Origin: Candidatus Marsarchaeota G2 archaeon ECH_B_1
GTDB taxonomy: Archaea > Thermoproteota > Thermoprotei_A > Marsarchaeales > Marsarchaeaceae
Direction: 5' to 3'
DNA: 64,000 nucleotides
Assembly: GCA_003019535.1 (NCBI GenBank)
Contig: NEXG01000001.1
Coordinates: 1 to 64,000, forward strand
Numbering within the stretch: position 1 is the first letter of the stretch; each line of letters starts with the position of its first letter. Of this stretch, positions 26,458 to 35,051 are shown piece after piece. The notes below the pieces were generated by a model, which was not told where the DNA came from, searched no databases, and saw nothing but the letters and a program-made list of their open reading frames with translations. A program made the translations under genes and the position numbers.

Positions 26458-28146
26458 TTATGTCTGGTTTATGTACCTGCGTAGTCTCTCGAGTTCTTCA
26501 TGTCCTCTTGCAGTCAGCTCTACAAAGGATATTCCGCTTTTCCTCTTCCTCTTAAGATAACCTAGCCTGATGAGCCTTGACGTTACCTCAACTGACTGGG
26601 TCTTCAACCCAAGCGCCTGGGCAAACGTGGTCTCTTCAACAGTGGTGTACTTTTCCACATAACTGAGTGCTGCCATGATTGAGTCGAGTTGCTCCCTCTT
26701 GAACACGTTTGGGAGGTAGGGTTTCTCACTGATATCTTCAACCTCTAGAGGTGGAGCGGATGTGTTAATCAGTTTTTCAAGCTCCTCAAGACTCACTTTA
26801 CGCGTAGCCGCCTGCTTTGAGAATGGGCTCAGCGAGCCGCTTCTCGTTAGCACATAGGATGCATTGTCAGCGATGGTTGAGTTGCTAGGGTTTAAATCAC
26901 TAACAATCTTCCTGAATTCGCCATCCGCACCCATATAAACCAGTGTGCCAAAACCCTTCAACCCGTCCCGTTTAAGCCTTCCCTTAGGTAGCAGGAAAAC
27001 CGTGTTGTGAGTCAAACGTAAATCGTTTAAAATGTGGGATACGACATTCTCCCTGAAACGTGTGAGGTCCAAGACCAGTGTTCTACCCCGCTCAGCCAAG
27101 CTTTTAGCAAGCGTATACATCACGAAGCAGTTTGCCTGCACGGCATCAATCTGTGAAAGGTCGACTATTAGGTTGGGAAGTAGATCTGGCGGATGATCCT
27201 TTACAAGGCCCCTCCACACGTTGTTCGTCTTTAAACTCTCTTGGAAGGCGTATAGCTCATCGTGAACCCTGGATGAGAGTCCGCGGGACTGTGTTTCAGC
27301 CTCCAAGATATCTCCGAGGAGGAAGGGATTCAGAGGCTGTCCCTCCTTGTTTGCTTTCGAGATGGTTGAAGCCAACACTAAGGCGGATTCTGTGCTAAGG
27401 CCATAGCAAACTTCGGCGACATCACTTATGAAACCCCCATCCATGTTCTGAGCGAAGAGGTTGAAACCGAAGTTATAGCCAAATCGGAGGACATGGGCAT
27501 GAGACCAAACTTGCTCGGGTAGAACCTCCAAAGCTGCTAGGATATGGGGCTTCTCAGCTGATAGTAAGACAAATTTGTCAGCGAAATCAAAAGCTTTGGA
27601 GACCGCCGCGCCATAGTCCTCTTCGGCGAAGACTATAACTATTGGGAACACCGTTTTGAACTGATTTCCACCTTCAGCTATAAGGGACTCATCCACGTTT
27701 GTGTCGGGCACAATCCTATACCCTTTAATACTAAGAAGAGAGACAACGCTCCTTATGGCAAACGAGAGTTTCTGTTTGGCCACTCTGTCAGTTAGTGCTG
27801 TTGTGTACAAAATAATCTTATGGGCCTGAACATCAGTGTTAGGCATCCTAGTCAAAACTGCGGTAGCCTTTACACCAAGTTCCTCCCCTAATGCTAGGGC
27901 ATACCTTACCTCTAAATCAGGCGCATCTGTATAGAATGATGACGCGTAACTTTTACGGAGCCTAACGATGGGTAGCCTCACCGATACACCAGACCGCCTA
28001 CTAAGCCATCTGTAAACGAAGAAGATCATGGGTAAAATGAGAAGTGTCACGCCTAAAACCAAATTATATGAACTAGCTAAACCCACGATAACGAGATAGG
28101 CGATCAAAGAAGCTACGTAAACCGCGATCCTTTTCTTACTGGCCAT
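26458..28146 (-). CDS. uncharacterised 562-aa membrane protein with C-terminal winged helix
   Basis: The N-terminus has two transmembrane helices (about 6-25 and 28-48). The long cytoplasmic part that follows lacks an obvious nucleotide-binding P-loop. The segment LLPNLIVDLSQIDAVQANCF and the region after it resemble the late part of HerA/VirB4-type ATPases, where a short 'I-D-L-S' strand leads into a helix, but Walker A and Walker B were not found. A winged-helix-like domain closes the protein (about 480-560: TVEETTFAQALGLKTQSVEV, SRLIRLGYLKRKRKSG). A degenerate relative of membrane-anchored DNA-translocase ATPases is one idea; the function is unknown. It stands alone, and a 14-bp palindrome lies in its upstream region. 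Confidence 0.75.
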   Translation of the reverse strand: MASKKRIAVYVASLIAYLVIVGLASSYNLVLGVTLLILPMIFFVYRWLSRRSGVSVRLPIVRLRKSYASSFYTDAPDLEVRYALALGEELGVKATAVLTRMPNTDVQAHKIILYTTALTDRVAKQKLSFAIRSVVSLLSIKGYRIVPDTNVDESLIAEGGNQFKTVFPIVIVFAEEDYGAAVSKAFDFADKFVLLSAEKPHILAALEVLPEQVWSHAHVLRFGYNFGFNLFAQNMDGGFISDVAEVCYGLSTESALVLASTISKANKEGQPLNPFLLGDILEAETQSRGLSSRVHDELYAFQESLKTNNVWRGLVKDHPPDLLPNLIVDLSQIDAVQANCFVMYTLAKSLAERGRTLVLDLTRFRENVVSHILNDLRLTHNTVFLLPKGRLKRDGLKGFGTLVYMGADGEFRKIVSDLNPSNSTIADNASYVLTRSGSLSPFSKQAATRKVSLEELEKLINTSAPPLEVEDISEKPYLPNVFKREQLDSIMAALSYVEKYTTVEETTFAQALGLKTQSVEVTSRLIRLGYLKRKRKSGISFVELTARGHEELERLRRYINQT

Positions 28147-28185
28147 TACGCATTAACATAACACCCCTTACGGAAAAGGCTTTTC

Positions 28186-28199
28186 GCTAAAATTTTAGC
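28186..28199. promoter_or_regulatory. perfect 14-bp palindrome, possible operator
   Basis: GCTAAAATTTTAGC lies about 40 bp upstream of the start of the 562-aa gene. The sequence is fully self-complementary and AT-rich, fitting a dimeric regulator site or an upstream promoter element. A second imperfect palindrome (CGGAAAAGGCTTTTCG) sits beside it. Confidence 0.4.
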
Positions 28200-28332
28200 A
28201 TTCTACAGAGTTGGAGGATTATCACACCTACTTCAAAACCCCCATGTATATTACTCTTAGGAGTGGCAAAACGTGTTGACGGAGAACCGAAATGGTGTAC
28301 GTTTCTAGTTGTTTATTCGGTGTATATCGGGT

Positions 28333-29154
28333 TCAACCGAGTATCCACGCAGTCTGTGAGAGTGCTATCAATAAAGCTTCTTCACTCCTTATCGTCTCCA
28401 CGCCTTGCTCCGGTAGAAGTCTGATCCTGATGTCGAATTTAACAGCTAAAAAGTCTTCTGGATCCATTTTCTGATTACCCACAAAGAAGATTATTTCTTT
28501 ATTAGGTGGATTCCGTACAATTCTTAAGGATGGCTCACCGCTTCTTGTTAGCTCAACCTTAAACAAATCATCTGGCAAGCGTTCGCCAACATCGTCCACA
28601 TCGATAAATTCTATTTTGGGCTCCAAGTAGATTTTATCCAAAGACAAAGGGTCCACTAGCTCGGTTAGGACTACTTTCCCTTGCAAGCCAATCACCTTAA
28701 CGTACACATGGTCCCCTATTTGGAGGTCACCACGATGTGGGGCCACGGTCTGCAACCTAAAGCCCGCGTTTAGAAAGAGCCTCTCACGCTCCACCCGTAT
28801 CACACTAGCCTTTCTTACTGGTTCTAGCGACGCTTCTTGGGGATTTTTGCTTACAGTGTGTATCGGTATCTTTATTGGCGGAGCCAAACCCACATATCTA
28901 AGATGGGGTTTCAAACCCATCTCCGCTTTGAGGTATGGCGGAAGCAAAAGGTATTCAAATACATCCTTTAGTTCCCCGTGTTGGGTGGGGTTACCACCAT
29001 CTAGTATTACCATAATTCTCCTAACTCTAAAAATGGAGCAGTAGCGTAAGAGACTGGCTGCCCTAAACGTCTTCTCCCTTAAATGTGTTCCAAACCAAAT
29101 AGAAGAAAACGGTAACGCCACTGATACACTCGATGGCTTAACTATTAACATCAC
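28333..29154 (-). CDS. SPOUT-class RNA methyltransferase (COG2106-like)
   Basis: A 273-residue protein matching the archaeal/eukaryal family of putative RNA uridine-N3 methyltransferases related to C9orf114/SPOUT1. The N-terminal block with VSVALPFSSI and the hallmark YVGLAPPIKIPIHTV are present. An inserted OB-like region (about 130-190: GDLQIGDHVYVKVIGLQGKV) and a C-terminal SAM-knot region (IFFVGNQKMDPEDF to GVETIRSEEALLIALSQT) follow. The target RNA is unknown. Two adjacent ATGs at 29151-29154 are alternative starts. Confidence 0.75.
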   Translation of the reverse strand: MMLIVKPSSVSVALPFSSIWFGTHLREKTFRAASLLRYCSIFRVRRIMVILDGGNPTQHGELKDVFEYLLLPPYLKAEMGLKPHLRYVGLAPPIKIPIHTVSKNPQEASLEPVRKASVIRVERERLFLNAGFRLQTVAPHRGDLQIGDHVYVKVIGLQGKVVLTELVDPLSLDKIYLEPKIEFIDVDDVGERLPDDLFKVELTRSGEPSLRIVRNPPNKEIIFFVGNQKMDPEDFLAVKFDIRIRLLPEQGVETIRSEEALLIALSQTAWILG

Positions 29155-29535
29155 TTAAACTACAGAATCATGCATATTAAAAACCTGTGTCAACCAACAT
29201 TCTCCATCCATACTATCCGCACTTTAATGGTGTGCCAACGTTTGGTGATGGTTTCACTTACCCAAGAGGAGCCTTTGAATATACCAGAATATTCTTCTCT
29301 GTTAGATATCAAAACCAATTATAAAGGCTTCAAACCTCTCTCCTTCTTAGTGGTGTTGATTGCGTTCCACATACGATTTCGAGTCTATAGCTTGGGGCGG
29401 GGTTTATCATAGAACACCGTTTTTACATCCAGCACATGCTCAATCCTCTAAGAGATCGAGATAATCCAAGCCCAGCACAGCGCTGCTATTTTTGTGGCTT
29501 CTATTACGCTAACCGTGCTGCCTAACTTATTAGGT
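29155..29535. other. intergenic region, no clear gene
   Basis: A plus-strand frame of 80 codons (29170-29412) starts ATG but has no recognisable family and irregular composition, and I do not accept it as a gene. No RNA gene or IS end is visible. The region lies between the divergently oriented SPOUT gene and the CARF-like regulator. Confidence 0.4.
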
Positions 29536-29565
29536 ATTTGAAATATTAAACGTAAATTTGAAATA
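29536..29565 (+). promoter_or_regulatory. phased direct repeats, candidate operator
   Basis: ATTTGAAATA occurs at 29536-29545 and again at 29556-29565, exactly 20 bp apart, or two helical turns. The pair ends 37 bp before the ATG of a winged-helix regulator, next to its TATA-like region. The arrangement fits autoregulation by a dimer binding one face of the DNA. Confidence 0.5.
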
Positions 29566-29602
29566 GCAAATCAATTTTTATTTTATTGGGTGAACACTAA
29601 CG

Positions 29603-30226
29603 ATGACACGTTATACTTTGATTGTCCCAGTTGGTAACAACATTCAGTCATTGTTTATCGGGCTCAGAGAGTTTCCAACTAGGAAGCTGGTCCTGATTTA
29701 TACGAAGGACAAGAAGCGGGACGTATCTTTATTAAAAGAACAGTTGGCTATATTTAGACTCCCCATTGAGACGTATGAGCTGAAGGACAACATATTGAAT
29801 GAAACATTAAACATATTAGCTAGACTACATAAGGAAAACGATGACCTCATAGTGAACACTTCTACCACTGACGCCTCTATGGCAAGCATAGTTCTGAGCG
29901 CGGCAAGCATTATAGGTATAAAGGCTTTCACCGTGTTTAACGACGTACCGTTTATACTTCCTACGTTTAAGGTCAATCTCTCTAAGCTCGTTTCCAAGAA
30001 GAAGTCAGAAATTCTTAAAGCCCTTGTAAACGGACCGCTCAGCCTCTCAGAGCTGGCTAAGAGGGTCAGATTAAGCCCCCCACTACTCTCCTACCATCTG
30101 AATGGTAACAAGAGGAACCACGGTTTGCTTGATATCGGACTGGTTAAAGTTCAGGGTGGCTTAAGAAACAAAACCGTTGCGCTAAGCGATTTAGGAAGCA
30201 TGCTAATAAGATTCTTGAATACTTAA
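29603..30226 (+). CDS. CARF-like/winged-helix transcription regulator (Csa3/DUF6293-like)
   Basis: A 207-residue two-domain protein. The N-terminal 125 residues form an alternating beta/alpha unit: first strand RYTLIVPVGN, a central DDLIVNTSTTDASMASIVL with the polar ligand loop seen in CARF domains, and a last strand AFTVFND. The C-terminal 80 residues are a winged helix (KSEILKALVNGPLSLSELAK with SPPLLSYHLNG). This is the architecture of Csa3 and of DUF6293 regulators, which can bind cyclic oligoadenylate or related nucleotides. No CRISPR array or cas gene is in the window. ATG at 29603 has GGTGA upstream. Ligand and targets are unknown. Confidence 0.65.
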   Translation: MTRYTLIVPVGNNIQSLFIGLREFPTRKLVLIYTKDKKRDVSLLKEQLAIFRLPIETYELKDNILNETLNILARLHKENDDLIVNTSTTDASMASIVLSAASIIGIKAFTVFNDVPFILPTFKVNLSKLVSKKKSEILKALVNGPLSLSELAKRVRLSPPLLSYHLNGNKRNHGLLDIGLVKVQGGLRNKTVALSDLGSMLIRFLNT

Positions 30227-30252
30227 ATAAAAAGTTTAAGTACTAAGAAAAA

Positions 30253-30300
30253 TTTATATTTTACCGAGCGTCTAATAATATTGTGGCTTAAGGGGGTGAG
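30253..30300 (+). promoter_or_regulatory. promoter and ribosome-binding site of the four-helix membrane protein
   Basis: TTTATATTTTA (30253-30263) is a strong box A. GGGGGTGAG (30292-30300) is an unusually good Shine-Dalgarno, spaced 5 nt from the GTG at 30306. This gene therefore has a leader, unlike most in the window. Confidence 0.6.
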
Positions 30301-30305
30301 GCACG

Positions 30306-30815
30306 GTGGAGATAAGGAGTAACACCGTAACTCCCTTAAGGTGGAGTAGCTCAGTTCTTTTGGGTTTGCTCGGAGGGTTAATCGGCTCACTGATTATGGG
30401 TGCTCTAGGATACCTAGCTCCTGCACCAAAGTTTGACTCACCCTTCTACGTAGCCCCCTTTATGGCGGTAGGGCTAAGAGGGGCCCCAGCGTACGCGGCT
30501 GGCTGGGTTCTTAACATAGTCGTGGGTCTGATACTGGGTGCAGCGTACGCAGCCGTTGCTAGTGGGGTTAAAAGAATGAGCGCCCACAGGCCGAGCAGGG
30601 GTATACCTTGGGGTTTGGGTGTAGGCGTAGTTGGCTGGCTGGTCTACGGGCTACCCGCAATTAGCTCAAGCGTTGGGCTTGGCCACCCAGTGCTTGTTGG
30701 ACTAGTGCTCGTGTTCTCACTGGTGTACGGCGCATTACTTGGAGCTATCTACTCTACGATAGCTTCAAGGATGGTTAGCACCTCTAGGGAACGCCCCCAG
30801 ACAATTAGCTCTTAG
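30306..30815 (+). CDS. four-helix membrane protein of unknown function
   Basis: A 169-residue protein with about four hydrophobic helices (near 14-36, 62-86, 101-122, 126-150). They are rich in Gly and Ala with repeated GLLGGLIGSL and GLILGAAYAAV patterns that suggest close helix packing. No catalytic motif is seen. It is expressed from its own promoter 79 bp after the CARF-like gene, and could be a target of that regulator, though nothing proves it. The 3' end overlaps the convergent glycosylase gene by 11 bp. Confidence 0.65.
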   Translation: MEIRSNTVTPLRWSSSVLLGLLGGLIGSLIMGALGYLAPAPKFDSPFYVAPFMAVGLRGAPAYAAGWVLNIVVGLILGAAYAAVASGVKRMSAHRPSRGIPWGLGVGVVGWLVYGLPAISSSVGLGHPVLVGLVLVFSLVYGALLGAIYSTIASRMVSTSRERPQTISS

Positions 30816-31722
30816 ACCTCCGGGTAAACCCTTTTTTGATGAGTTTTTTTGAGTGGTAGTAGAGTTGGTTTTGGGCGTATCCTGCATAGACGCCAAAATA
30901 ATTCCTCATTTTCTGAGAGATCGCTCGATAAACGCTGACACCCAAACTCTTCGACTCATCCTTTAGGACGCGATAAAGGTGTTCTCCAAGCAGGTGTGGG
31001 TATAATTCAGCTAGCACACGCCTAATCCAAGTGTCTATGGGGAAAGATTCTAGTTTTTCAAGTGAGAAGAGGCTGACGCAGTCAGCCACCTTAGGGCCGA
31101 CGCCCGGCAGACCAAGCAGCGTTGACCTTACTTCTTCATAAGGTTTACCGCGCAATCTACCGAGATCGACCCCCCCTTCTCTAAGGGCTCTCGCCAACTC
31201 TAACACATACTTAGACCTGTAACCCAAACCACATCCCACAAGCTCTTGTAGGGAGGCCGCTGAAAGACTTTCTAGCGTAGGGAACAGGTGGACAACGCCG
31301 AACTCGGTTTTCACCTTCTTACCGAAGGCCCTGTTAACGTTAAGCGTCATCTTAACTATCCTCTTATAATTGTTGTTAGTCGATAAAACGAACATTAATA
31401 GACACTCCCAAGGATCCTGCCTTGTAACCCTTAGACCAGGCTGACTGTTTATGAGCCTGCGAACAATTGGGTCGAAGCCTATTGATCTAATTATAGTTGG
31501 ATAATCATCGTCTAAACGGAAATAACTCACAGGATCCCATTCGCCTCCACCATAAACTCTGAACAACACAGTGTTCTGGGTTTGGAGTAGATAGACAACA
31601 CTATCACCTGTAGCCCCAATCCAGCCTCTCCCCCTCCTCACCCACTGGAAGGTTTGAGCGGAGCTTAGGGTGACACCAAGGTTCAGGGGGGTGTTTAGCG
31701 CTAAGCTGTCGGTCCGATACAT
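30805..31722 (-). CDS. ogg: 8-oxoguanine DNA glycosylase/AP lyase, Ogg1 type
   Basis: A 305-residue HhH-GPD glycosylase that excises 8-oxoguanine and cuts the abasic site. It has the Ogg N-terminal beta domain (SSAQTFQWVRRGRGW), the helix-hairpin-helix LLGLPGVGPKVADCVSLFSL with the catalytic lysine in GPKVAD, and the catalytic Asp in FPIDTWIRR. The length and N-domain match archaeal Ogg1 rather than Ogg2 or AGOG. It lies 9 nt after a small gene on the same strand, probably one transcript. Confidence 0.9.
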   Translation of the reverse strand: MYRTDSLALNTPLNLGVTLSSAQTFQWVRRGRGWIGATGDSVVYLLQTQNTVLFRVYGGGEWDPVSYFRLDDDYPTIIRSIGFDPIVRRLINSQPGLRVTRQDPWECLLMFVLSTNNNYKRIVKMTLNVNRAFGKKVKTEFGVVHLFPTLESLSAASLQELVGCGLGYRSKYVLELARALREGGVDLGRLRGKPYEEVRSTLLGLPGVGPKVADCVSLFSLEKLESFPIDTWIRRVLAELYPHLLGEHLYRVLKDESKSLGVSVYRAISQKMRNYFGVYAGYAQNQLYYHSKKLIKKGFTRRSKS

Positions 31723-31731
31723 GGATTCATC

Positions 31732-31947
31732 TTACTCTGCTTCTCCCTCATCAATAGCCCCAGGCTCCTCGACGAATCCCTGTGAAATCAGTTGCTCCAC
31801 GAATTTCTGAATAGCCTTCTGCTCCTCAGCGTTATCACTTTCCCCAATTATGCTAACCACAATCCTGTACGAACCGAACAGTTTAACAAATCTGCGCATA
31901 ATATACTTCCTAAAGCGAAGCTTTTTAGGTCTTCTGTTACACATCAA
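31732..31947 (-). CDS. small basic/acidic protein upstream of ogg
   Basis: 71 residues with an arginine/lysine-rich first half (RRPKKLRFRKYIMRRFVKLF) and an acidic end (EEPGAIDEGEAE). The centre (YRIVVSIIGESDN, KFVEQLISQGFVE) is consistent with a small alpha/beta fold. It is followed after 9 nt by ogg, so the two are likely co-transcribed. No family is recognised. Coding is supported by operon spacing and by a sensible ATG. Confidence 0.6.
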   Translation of the reverse strand: MMCNRRPKKLRFRKYIMRRFVKLFGSYRIVVSIIGESDNAEEQKAIQKFVEQLISQGFVEEPGAIDEGEAE

Positions 31948-32096
31948 ACTACGTATTACATTAAGCGAAAGCTTGATTGGAAGTAGCAGCCTCCTGTGTG
32001 AGCTTAAAAATCAAGTCTATCCATAAACTAGATTACGACTGACTCCCACAAGTTTGGACTATGGATTTTTAACCGAAACCCAGAAATATATGGTAG

Positions 32097-32750
32097 CTAC
32101 GCAAAATAGTGGGTGAGGGCTTCCACAACCCCCTTACCGTCCTCTTTGGCCGACACGTAATTGGCTTTCTCCTTAAGCTGCGCCACTGAATTTTTTAGCG
32201 CCACCTTTATACCGCATAACTCGAAGAGTGGGAGATCGTTTTCACCGTCGCCGATACACACCGTCCTCTCCCTTTCGACATGTAAAACTTCGAGCACTCG
32301 TAGTAGGCCGCTTGCCTTGTCAACGCCTGGGGGAAGAAGCATCAACCTATCCTTGTTTCTCTCTAAACGTCCCCCCGTTTTGGACGCCAACCATTGTGCT
32401 TGTTGGTGTAAATCTGCATCCATTGACACTATTATTTCTTCGCATCCCCCTATGAGGTTAGGGGGTAGGGTTGAACGTTTTGCTAGCCACCACTCTGGGG
32501 CCAAAACATGCTTTATGCCTTTGGTTACTATGATCGCACCGTTTTCCACGACCATCGCATCAAACAGTGCTGGGGGCACCATTGATCTAACATCACCCAA
32601 ACATCTCCCCGTGACCAACACGAAGAGGATGCCACGCCTGCGTAGCCTCGCGATACAGTCCAAAACCTCTGAGTCGACTTGTCCGAAGGGGGGTTTAATT
32701 GTTCCGTCCAAGTCGAGTGCGACTAGAAGTGGGTCCATGTGTTTGTTCAC
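32097..32750 (-). CDS. HAD phosphatase (archaeal phosphoglycolate/sugar phosphatase, Cof type)
   Basis: A 217-residue haloacid-dehalogenase phosphatase. Motif I is VALDLDGTIKP, motif II is VLVTGRCLG, a lysine precedes the C2 region, and motif III/IV is CIGDGENDLPLFELCG. The small cap domain is the C2b type found in archaeal phosphoglycolate phosphatase and sucrose-phosphatase-like proteins. Its start overlaps the mcm stop by 4 bp, so it is translationally coupled to mcm. An ATG at 32738 (MDPLLVALDLDG) is an equally good start. Detoxifying 2-phosphoglycolate from DNA repair would suit the context, but that is speculation. Confidence 0.8.
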   Translation of the reverse strand: MNKHMDPLLVALDLDGTIKPPFGQVDSEVLDCIARLRRRGILFVLVTGRCLGDVRSMVPPALFDAMVVENGAIIVTKGIKHVLAPEWWLAKRSTLPPNLIGGCEEIIVSMDADLHQQAQWLASKTGGRLERNKDRLMLLPPGVDKASGLLRVLEVLHVERERTVCIGDGENDLPLFELCGIKVALKNSVAQLKEKANYVSAKEDGKGVVEALTHYFA

Positions 32751-34867
32751 GTTCTTCTGATTCGACCCGGCTTCGGCTCGAAGAGCATCCCACCTCTCTT
32801 CCTCATCTCAAGAAACTTTTCAACATCCCTCTCACTGAAGCCCTCCTCCTTACAGCGCTGCTTAAAATCTGCCTCCAAGACACCCTCGCTACCAGCCTCC
32901 TCAAGCATCTTGGCGAGCAACACATCTATCCTGGCCATCATCCCCAACTCCTCAGATGTTTTTCCGACGTAAACAGTGCTAAGGTCGGCCTTTTCGCCAG
33001 TTAAGGTTTGAACACCTATTCCCTGGAGGAATATCTTGTAGAGTCTGATGGCGGACTCAGCATCCTCAGCAACAGCCACCTGGGATAATCTTAGCCTAGC
33101 GTTAGCCTTAGTGAGCCTCACAAGACCTTCAAGCTGCCTAGTAGTGATAACGATGGGTGAATCAGGCGACTCACTCTTACGCCTCATCTCAATATAGAAG
33201 CTATTGAGGCTTTCAGCGGCAGCTTCGGAAAGCTCTGGGTTACAATTCATGCGGGCATAGGAAATATACTTACGCATCGTGTCAGGTGAATAAGGCACAC
33301 TTATTTGACCCTGACCACGCACCTTCAAGACAAAGTCTGCTAGCTCCTTATCCCTTTCATCGTCTGGCTTGTCCTCAACGATGAATATCAAGTCAAACCT
33401 CGAGAGTATTGTGGGAGGAAGGTTTATGTTATCTGCCACACTCCTATCCCTAAGATACTTGCCGAATGTAGGGTTACCAGCCGCTATAACCCCGCAGCGC
33501 GCATTGAGCGTTGCGTGTATACCAGCCTTAGTTATAGTCACAGTCTGCTGCTCTAAAGCCTCGTGTATGGCGCTCCTATCACTTTCATCCATCTTGTCTA
33601 TCTCATCTATAAGACAAACCCCACCATCGGCCAGAACCATAGCCCCAGCCTCAAGCATAAACTCTCCACGCGTATCCTTCACCACAGCGGCTGTCAACCC
33701 AACACCGCTACTACCCTTACCACTCGTGTATATACCTCTTGGAACAAGCTTTGACACGGTTTGAAGCAGCTGGGACTTCCCAGTACCGGGGTCACCTATT
33801 ATAAGAATGTGGCTATCGCCCCTTACACGCGTATTATCAGGGAGATAAACCGGCGGCGCGCCCACAAGCGCAAGCAGTATGGCCTCCTTTATATCCCTCA
33901 AACCGTATATGCCGGGCGCGAGGCTCTCAATCATCTTCTCCTTCAGCCAAGGATCCGAAGCCATCCGCCTAATCTCCTCTAAGTCTTTTTGGGAGAGCTC
34001 CAACACGTCATAATCCTTCTCAGCCAACTCGAAGAAGTTTATCTCAAGAAAAGTCTCGAGGCCCCTCTCCGACTGCGTCTTAGCCGGCTTATATGCTCTG
34101 AATATCCCTGTGACCCTAATCCTACTTCCCGGCTTAACTTTGTCGACTAAGTCATCTGTTAGCATGGCCTGAACACCCCGGGGTAACACACCGCTCTCCA
34201 ACTCCTCCTGACGCTCCTGCAGGAGTATACGCTGATGATTTATAGAGTAACTCGAGGAGGCATCGAGTATCATGGGTCCATTACACTTATCGCCTTCAAG
34301 GATGTTGGGGCATCGCGCCGGAGCAAAAACCTCTGTGAGACCCACTACGCCAGGCTCCATGAAACCGCACTTAACACACCTGTAAACAGGTATAACGAGG
34401 TACGGTTTGGACACCGATACACGGAGCGCAACAGCCTCAACCTGTACCAGGGTGTCCACGTGCTCGGCTCCAAGCTCCCTCAACCTAACGGATGAGCCCT
34501 GAGGAAACCTGAACCTCACATTCAAAGGTATAAGCGAGGCGGCCTCAGCAAACCCACTCACCTCGCCTTTAATCTGCTGATTCTTTAAGGCCTTTTCACG
34601 CACCTCTCCAGCGTACTCGGGGTCCTGCCTCTCCAATGCCTCAAGCAAAGCCTTTTTAAGCGCTGGCATCGAGTAGTCGGGTCTAAGCTGAATCGACCTC
34701 GCAAGGTCACGGTCATGTTCTATGAGATGGTCGAAGTCTACAATCAAACTCCTAGACTTATTGGCCACCATCTCGTTAACCCTATTCTTATAGACTAGTT
34801 CCCCGTTGAATCTGAACTCTGTTAGAAACGTGAGAAATCTCCTTTGAATTGTGGCCAAATCAAGCAT
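32747..34867 (-). CDS. mcm: MCM replicative DNA helicase
   Basis: Hexameric 3'-5' helicase of the archaeal replisome, about 706 residues. The N-terminal domain includes the zinc-binding CVKCGF and CPN...GDKC cysteines. The AAA+ domain has Walker A GDPGTGKSQ near 358, Walker B CLIDEIDKM near 419 and the arginine finger SRFDLIF near 488. A C-terminal winged helix ends the protein (VLEADFKQRCKEEGFSERD). The frame extends upstream to 34900, but those 11 residues are hydrophobic and lie between a TATA-like element (about 34903-34910) and ATG 34867, so the shorter form is chosen. The HAD gene follows in the same operon. Confidence 0.94.
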   Translation of the reverse strand: MLDLATIQRRFLTFLTEFRFNGELVYKNRVNEMVANKSRSLIVDFDHLIEHDRDLARSIQLRPDYSMPALKKALLEALERQDPEYAGEVREKALKNQQIKGEVSGFAEAASLIPLNVRFRFPQGSSVRLRELGAEHVDTLVQVEAVALRVSVSKPYLVIPVYRCVKCGFMEPGVVGLTEVFAPARCPNILEGDKCNGPMILDASSSYSINHQRILLQERQEELESGVLPRGVQAMLTDDLVDKVKPGSRIRVTGIFRAYKPAKTQSERGLETFLEINFFELAEKDYDVLELSQKDLEEIRRMASDPWLKEKMIESLAPGIYGLRDIKEAILLALVGAPPVYLPDNTRVRGDSHILIIGDPGTGKSQLLQTVSKLVPRGIYTSGKGSSGVGLTAAVVKDTRGEFMLEAGAMVLADGGVCLIDEIDKMDESDRSAIHEALEQQTVTITKAGIHATLNARCGVIAAGNPTFGKYLRDRSVADNINLPPTILSRFDLIFIVEDKPDDERDKELADFVLKVRGQGQISVPYSPDTMRKYISYARMNCNPELSEAAAESLNSFYIEMRRKSESPDSPIVITTRQLEGLVRLTKANARLRLSQVAVAEDAESAIRLYKIFLQGIGVQTLTGEKADLSTVYVGKTSEELGMMARIDVLLAKMLEEAGSEGVLEADFKQRCKEEGFSERDVEKFLEMRKRGGMLFEPKPGRIRRT

Positions 34868-35051
34868 ACTAGCGACTTCGACTACCAAAACCACCACCAA
34901 TAATACTTTCAGCTGGAACTAAAAACTTGGTGCCCAAACAAAAGTCTTGGGAGACCCATCTAGGAAATCTTAGGTATGAAGGTATGCGGAGCAGGTTAGC
35001 CCTATTAATAAAACTTATTTTACGTTCAATTATCACACTAAGGGATACAAA

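Noticed and set aside
29170-29412. 80-codon plus-strand frame
   Set aside because: No family resemblance, no credible ribosome-binding site and irregular codon use.
30340-30370. GTAGCTCAG, a tRNA D-arm-like sequence
   Set aside because: It lies inside a well-supported membrane protein gene and no matching acceptor, anticodon or T-arm surrounds it.
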